Assembly: GCF_030272615.1 (NCBI RefSeq)
Contig: NC_081412.1
Span: forward strand, 26,814,501-26,878,500
From: Cryptomeria japonica
Taxonomy: Eukaryota > Streptophyta > Pinopsida > Cupressales > Cupressaceae
Length of the DNA stretch: 64,000 bases
Direction of reading: 5' to 3'
Shown here: piece by piece, positions 59,434 through 64,000 of the stretch
Layout: every line of letters begins with the position of its first letter
Position numbering within the stretch: the stretch's first letter is position 1
Translations under genes and position numbers: made by a program
Notes under the pieces: generated by a model
What the model was told of the DNA's origin: nothing
Database searches by the model: none
What the model saw: only the letters and a program-made list of their open reading frames with translations

Positions 59434-60003
59434 GCCATTTACATCCTTTGTCGACCTGCTCTGATTGGATCGACAACCACCTCATTTATGTGCACCAAAT
59501 ATGCATTCATCAACTTTTTAAAATCTAATTCCATTTCGGCCACTTGGAATCAATATGTCATCATGCTCGACTTCCAAACCACTTGGTCAAGGTCGGTCAA
59601 CAACCACGTAAAACTCTATGTTTATCGACATGCACTGAGTCATCAAAGACTCCTCATTCAAAGTTAAAATCATTTGGTCAAAGTTTGTCACCAACCACAT
59701 GGCCTATTTTTTCTATCAACATGTAGACATATAAAAATATTCGTATTGGACGTCTAGACTACATAGTCGACATTGGTCAATTGTAGTCAACCTGCCACAT
59801 CGACCTCTATGTCTATCAGGCTACCAATATGTCATCAAAATTCTTATGGTCAACCATCTATGTGGCTAAAATCATCTCATTCAGCATCCAAGTCACTTGT
59901 TCAAACCCGGTCAACATCCACGTGGGCTATCAAGTCTATCGGTAGGCATCCATGTCATTAAAAGTCTCTCAATTGGTTATATCGACCTAAAATTTTGTTG
60001 TCA

Positions 60004-60725
60004 CGGGATAGTGAATTGCTGACAATCTCAGTCTTTCCTTATCCCACAAGCTTCTTCACCTACCTGCTTGATCACACAGGATAATGGGATACCTTTTCTT
60101 TTATTTTCTTCACGTGATATTTTGTGTGACTCTTAACTTGTGCGAGATAAGGAAATATGCAATCTTCCCTTCAATTTCTTATCTTGAGTGACTTTTGTTG
60201 GTCACTTTTGACACTGTGGGATAAGAGGGACCGCTTTTTCATCAAAATTAAGTCACCCCATGCGACTATCACATGACCTTTCCAACAACACGGGATAGCA
60301 AATAGTGTCACTTTTGTGTTATCTCGCAAGGCATTCAACTCTTGACCAACATGTTGCGGGATAAGGAGAACACCATGTGCTTTTCTTCAGTGTTATCCCG
60401 CAGGGTTATCTAACAGTGAATAACATGTTGCAGGATAACGAGGTTCACTTTTTTCTTCATTTAAGTGTTATCCCGCAAGTTTATCTAATAGCGAATATCA
60501 TGTCGCGGCATAAGATGAGCAGCATAACCTATGTGTTATTGACATCTCCATTGAACACTTTAGCAATTAGCCCACCGAGTGTTTTTCCTTAAATGTTTCT
60601 TGTTTCAAGATGGCGGGGCAACTAACCCGTCGTGTTATTGACTTTGTCTGCCACAATGTAGTGTTACCCCGCGTAGTCACTTATCTTCAACTATTCATGT
60701 TGCGGGATAGCGAGGGCTACATAAC
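60004..60725. repeat. Array of GCGGGATAA / TTATCCCGC motifs, copy 2
   Basis: Same array as 21386-22110. At several sites copy 2 has the more regular motif (TTATCCCGC at about 60395 and 60468, where copy 1 has TTATCCCAC and TTATCCTGC), which points to TTATCCCGC as the ancestral unit. Confidence 0.6.
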
Positions 60726-63700
60726 CATAATGTTGTTGACATCCAAATAGGCCAACACGACTAACCTATCATTTTATTGACAACTCAATTATCTGCTACA
60801 ACTTTGTAGATAGCGACAACTTGCATGTTATTTGTAATTTCAGCCATACTTTTTTTGTGTCAGACCAGCTCGCCCAATACATTTCCAACTCAATTTCCTA
60901 TGTCCTCCTTGTCCATTTTCATGTCCCAATGACACACTTCATACATTCCTCCTATATCTCCTTGTGTATATAGCATGGTGTGTTATATGATGTGTCTTGT
61001 TATATAATTTTGCAGCAACACTTATGCTCTTAGAAAATCATGTTTGCCCCATGACATCATAGCACCATTGCCTTGGTCCTTAAATCGCTTGATGAAACAC
61101 CGTATCAGCTAATTTGATCTTCCTATGGGACACATCTTGCATCTTTATCAACCTGAGACCATACCATTTGCTCACCTTCCCTTTTTGAGTTATCTGATCT
61201 AAGGAACCTTGACCCTTCCCTCAAGATCATCATATGGCATTGTTGCATCTTCATCTTCCTCTGAGGTACACATAATGTTGCATCTCTATACTTTGATAAC
61301 GTGATGACTAAATATCTCTACATCTCCATCCAGTGGTTATCTAGTATCTAGTATGTCTCTCTACAACTTCATCAACTTAGCCATGCACACATACATGTTG
61401 GCATCAATGACAACCTCGATGCCAACAAGCTTCACTTAGTGAACCTGGGTTATAGCATGTGAGTTCATGGCATGCTAAAGAATCCCCCTATTTTCAAATA
61501 ATATTGCCCTAAAATCCTTTCTTGTCACCCCAACCAATATACTACCTGAATTAAAACCCTGCTATTTTCACCAAATATTGCATTTTTTCATAGCTTGAAT
61601 TAAAAAACCCCCTATTTTCATGAAGCAGTCACCGGCTAGGAGGGACCTCAATGAGATCAGTCTAGACTGGTCGGCAAGAGTAAAAACAACGGAAACATAG
61701 GGGCATGATGGAGGAAATATAAAATAAATTGAATTATATCATGAAAACTGATTACAACCAACCGATTAGAACCGGGTTACAAAAACCGGCTCACGGCCCC
61801 GCTAAAACATGCTCAAAATATAAATAAGACATAACCGGAACCTCAAATATTAAGATATATCTTATATGCTCATTCTAACTTCATTGATTTCATTCTAATG
61901 CTCTATTACAATGATTTATACGATCCAAGGGGACCCGATCAGCCCAAAAAGGGATCAAAACCCAAAGAACAAGACCTAACATGCATAACCAACAAGGTTT
62001 GCCTCCGCAAAATAAATTCCTCCGAAAAATCCAAAGGATGAAGTGTAGATAACAGGGAAAGGTCGGCCAGATGATAAGGAACATCAGACCCAACACTCAA
62101 GGCTTCGCAAGCTATAGAAGAGATCTGATAGATCACCAACGCAAATAGGTCCAGGCAACCGGTAATACAAAACTATCTCGAAAACCGTTAGTGATAACTT
62201 GCTGGAAAAAGATCCAAATGCTCCATGGTTTGGAAATAAGGAAGATGATCAAGTCTTCAAGAAAAATCCAACTCCATAGGTTCCGATGAGCCAAATTCGA
62301 GACACACAGAAAGCAAAATAGAGAGGAAATATTTTTGGTTGATGCAAGAGTGCTATGAACCGGTGATGCTCCTGCATCATTTCACCAAATAGGTAATATA
62401 TTAAGCTCATTATTTGGAATATTAAAGCCCCCAATATGAATACACGTGATATAATATTTCCCAGATAGTGAAACCCTCGTGGTTTCCGTTATGGGTTTAG
62501 TTTCTGAAAGTTTTCATAGAAATTTCTAGTGTGACTCTCTCTTAAGCCTAGGTTGAGCTAAATTCTACCCCTTTTTTTCTTCACTTATTCTTTCTTTTAG
62601 TCTATCTTCTTTTCTTATATGTAAATCTCATTATATTAATAGTATATGCCTAGCATTTTGCCCAAAAAAAAATTATTTATTAAAGTCAAAATATATTGTT
62701 ATCTACTAAAAAATAGATTAGACCAACCAAATTATTATGTACTAACTCTAAAAGTTACGATGCTCTCCAAATATTTGTGTTAGTTAGGGGGAGGCTAGTA
62801 TGAATGGTGGTTTTAGTGTTAATATTTATCATATTGAGTGGTATTGGAAGAATCCCCAATGGGTTATTCTTTATGATCTATTTTGATAGCTATGACTATC
62901 TAGAAATATCTTCAATGTGTACGTAATTAGTTAGATTTCTTTGAAAATAAAATATTTTTTCCCTTAAAAAATCTATTTTAATTAGATTGTGGCATATAAT
63001 ACTATGTATCTTATATAAATTTTAATTAAATTATAAAATATAAAAATGTCAAACTCTACGCTATTGGCCTAAATAACAACCATTTGTCTATGCATCCTGT
63101 TTTCTAGAAAGGAGGCAAAGTCAAATTCCACATTCACCATGTCATTTTGAGTGTATGCTTCCATGAACATTAGGTGAACTAGTATCTTTTGTTCTACATC
63201 TTTACCTCCAATTTTACCTAGTGAATGATGTGTCTTAATGAAGCAATCTTCAAAAGAATCAATATTGAGAGGCCCCTTCTCCAAGGTCATAACTCACACT
63301 CCCTTTCCATATGTACCCTTGATTCTATGTTTGAAAATTTTCAATTACCTATAAGCACTCTTATGAGTCTCATACTTAGTTCTGAAGGCACCAAAAATTA
63401 TGGTCTTGTTTGTAGCTCTACTAAGGTCAAACACCTCAACAATGTAAGATTTGGTGAAGACAATGATTGGGGCTCTATTTGCAACAATAACCCTCTTAGA
63501 CTAAGAATCATATCCCTTTACTACTACTCAAAAAAAATCTGCATCCACAAAGATATTTGGCACTACAATGTTACCCATGTCCAAGACCAATCCATTCCTT
63601 AGAGGAAATCTTGACAACCATTTTTTGAAAAAATTGCTCAAATAAGGACCATCTTGGGGCTAGCACAATTGCATCTCTAACTCCTCCTTGTGCATAAAAA

Positions 63701-64000
63701 AAAAAATTCATCACTTCCCTTATTGCTAGAGAGACTCGGTATTTTTTGCAAACCTTGGACATTGGATAAATAAATATTCTTCAAGCCCCCTTTTGGTTCT
63801 GGATGTGCTAGCCATATTCATAGCTTAGGGTTTCTATTCGGGTTATGGTTTTTCAAAAAATACAAGCTACTAGCAATTCACTCCAACTATAAGCTTAGTT
63901 CTTATTATATTGACAATTACAAGATAATAAACAAAAAATTAAAACAAATTGAAAGAGAAATATTTTAATTTTTCACTTACAGTTGTTCATAATAGAAACC
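60726..64000. other. No recognised gene, copy 2
   Basis: Equivalent of 22111-25321. A minus-strand open piece at 63069-63290 (KGPLNIDSFEDCFIKTHHSLGK) is longer than in copy 1 and looks protein-like, but it matches no family I recognise and lacks a supported start. A second piece is at 63571-63762. Confidence 0.4.

Overview
The window looks like intergenic DNA from a large, repeat-rich plant nuclear genome. It holds plant-type transposon relics (a Helitron carrying a replication protein A gene, a BED/DUF659 hAT element, an LTR retrotransposon), many AT and CA microsatellites, and no intact host gene. A gymnosperm-like genome would fit, but the sequence alone does not settle that.

The main feature is a large direct duplication. 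Bases 1-25321 (copy 1) match 38933-64000 (copy 2) in the same order and orientation, about 38.6-39.5 kb apart. The match runs off both window edges, so the unit is longer than 25 kb. Two 300-base stretches compared by eye differ at 7 and 4 sites, so the duplication is fairly recent. Large and small indels, most with short repeats at the breakpoint, separate the copies. Bases 25322-38932 occur once in the window.

Each copy contains, left to right: the end of an LTR element (gag-like ORF and 5' LTR); a fragment resembling a phosphatidylinositol-4-phosphate 5-kinase exon; a minus-strand Helitron; a foldback array of exon-like modules with AT and CA microsatellites; an LTR-like repeat; an array of GCGGGATAA-type motifs; and AT-rich DNA with no recognised gene. 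The Helitron has a 3' hairpin and CTAG end, a helicase C-terminal fragment, a Rep relic and a three-exon RPA1 gene. A 438-bp direct repeat lies upstream of both the Rep relic and the helicase fragment.

The single-copy part holds a degraded hAT element (26642-31057) and the body of a 7.5-kb LTR element (33280-40806). The LTR element encodes a coiled-coil protein with five CCHC knuckles and a long ORF I do not recognise. No protease, reverse transcriptase or integrase was seen.

Every coding region is broken. Lesions shared by both copies predate the duplication and private ones postdate it, so the window can be read as a timed record of decay. Copy 2 also carries a 1.09-kb terminal-inverted-repeat insertion that copy 1 lacks.
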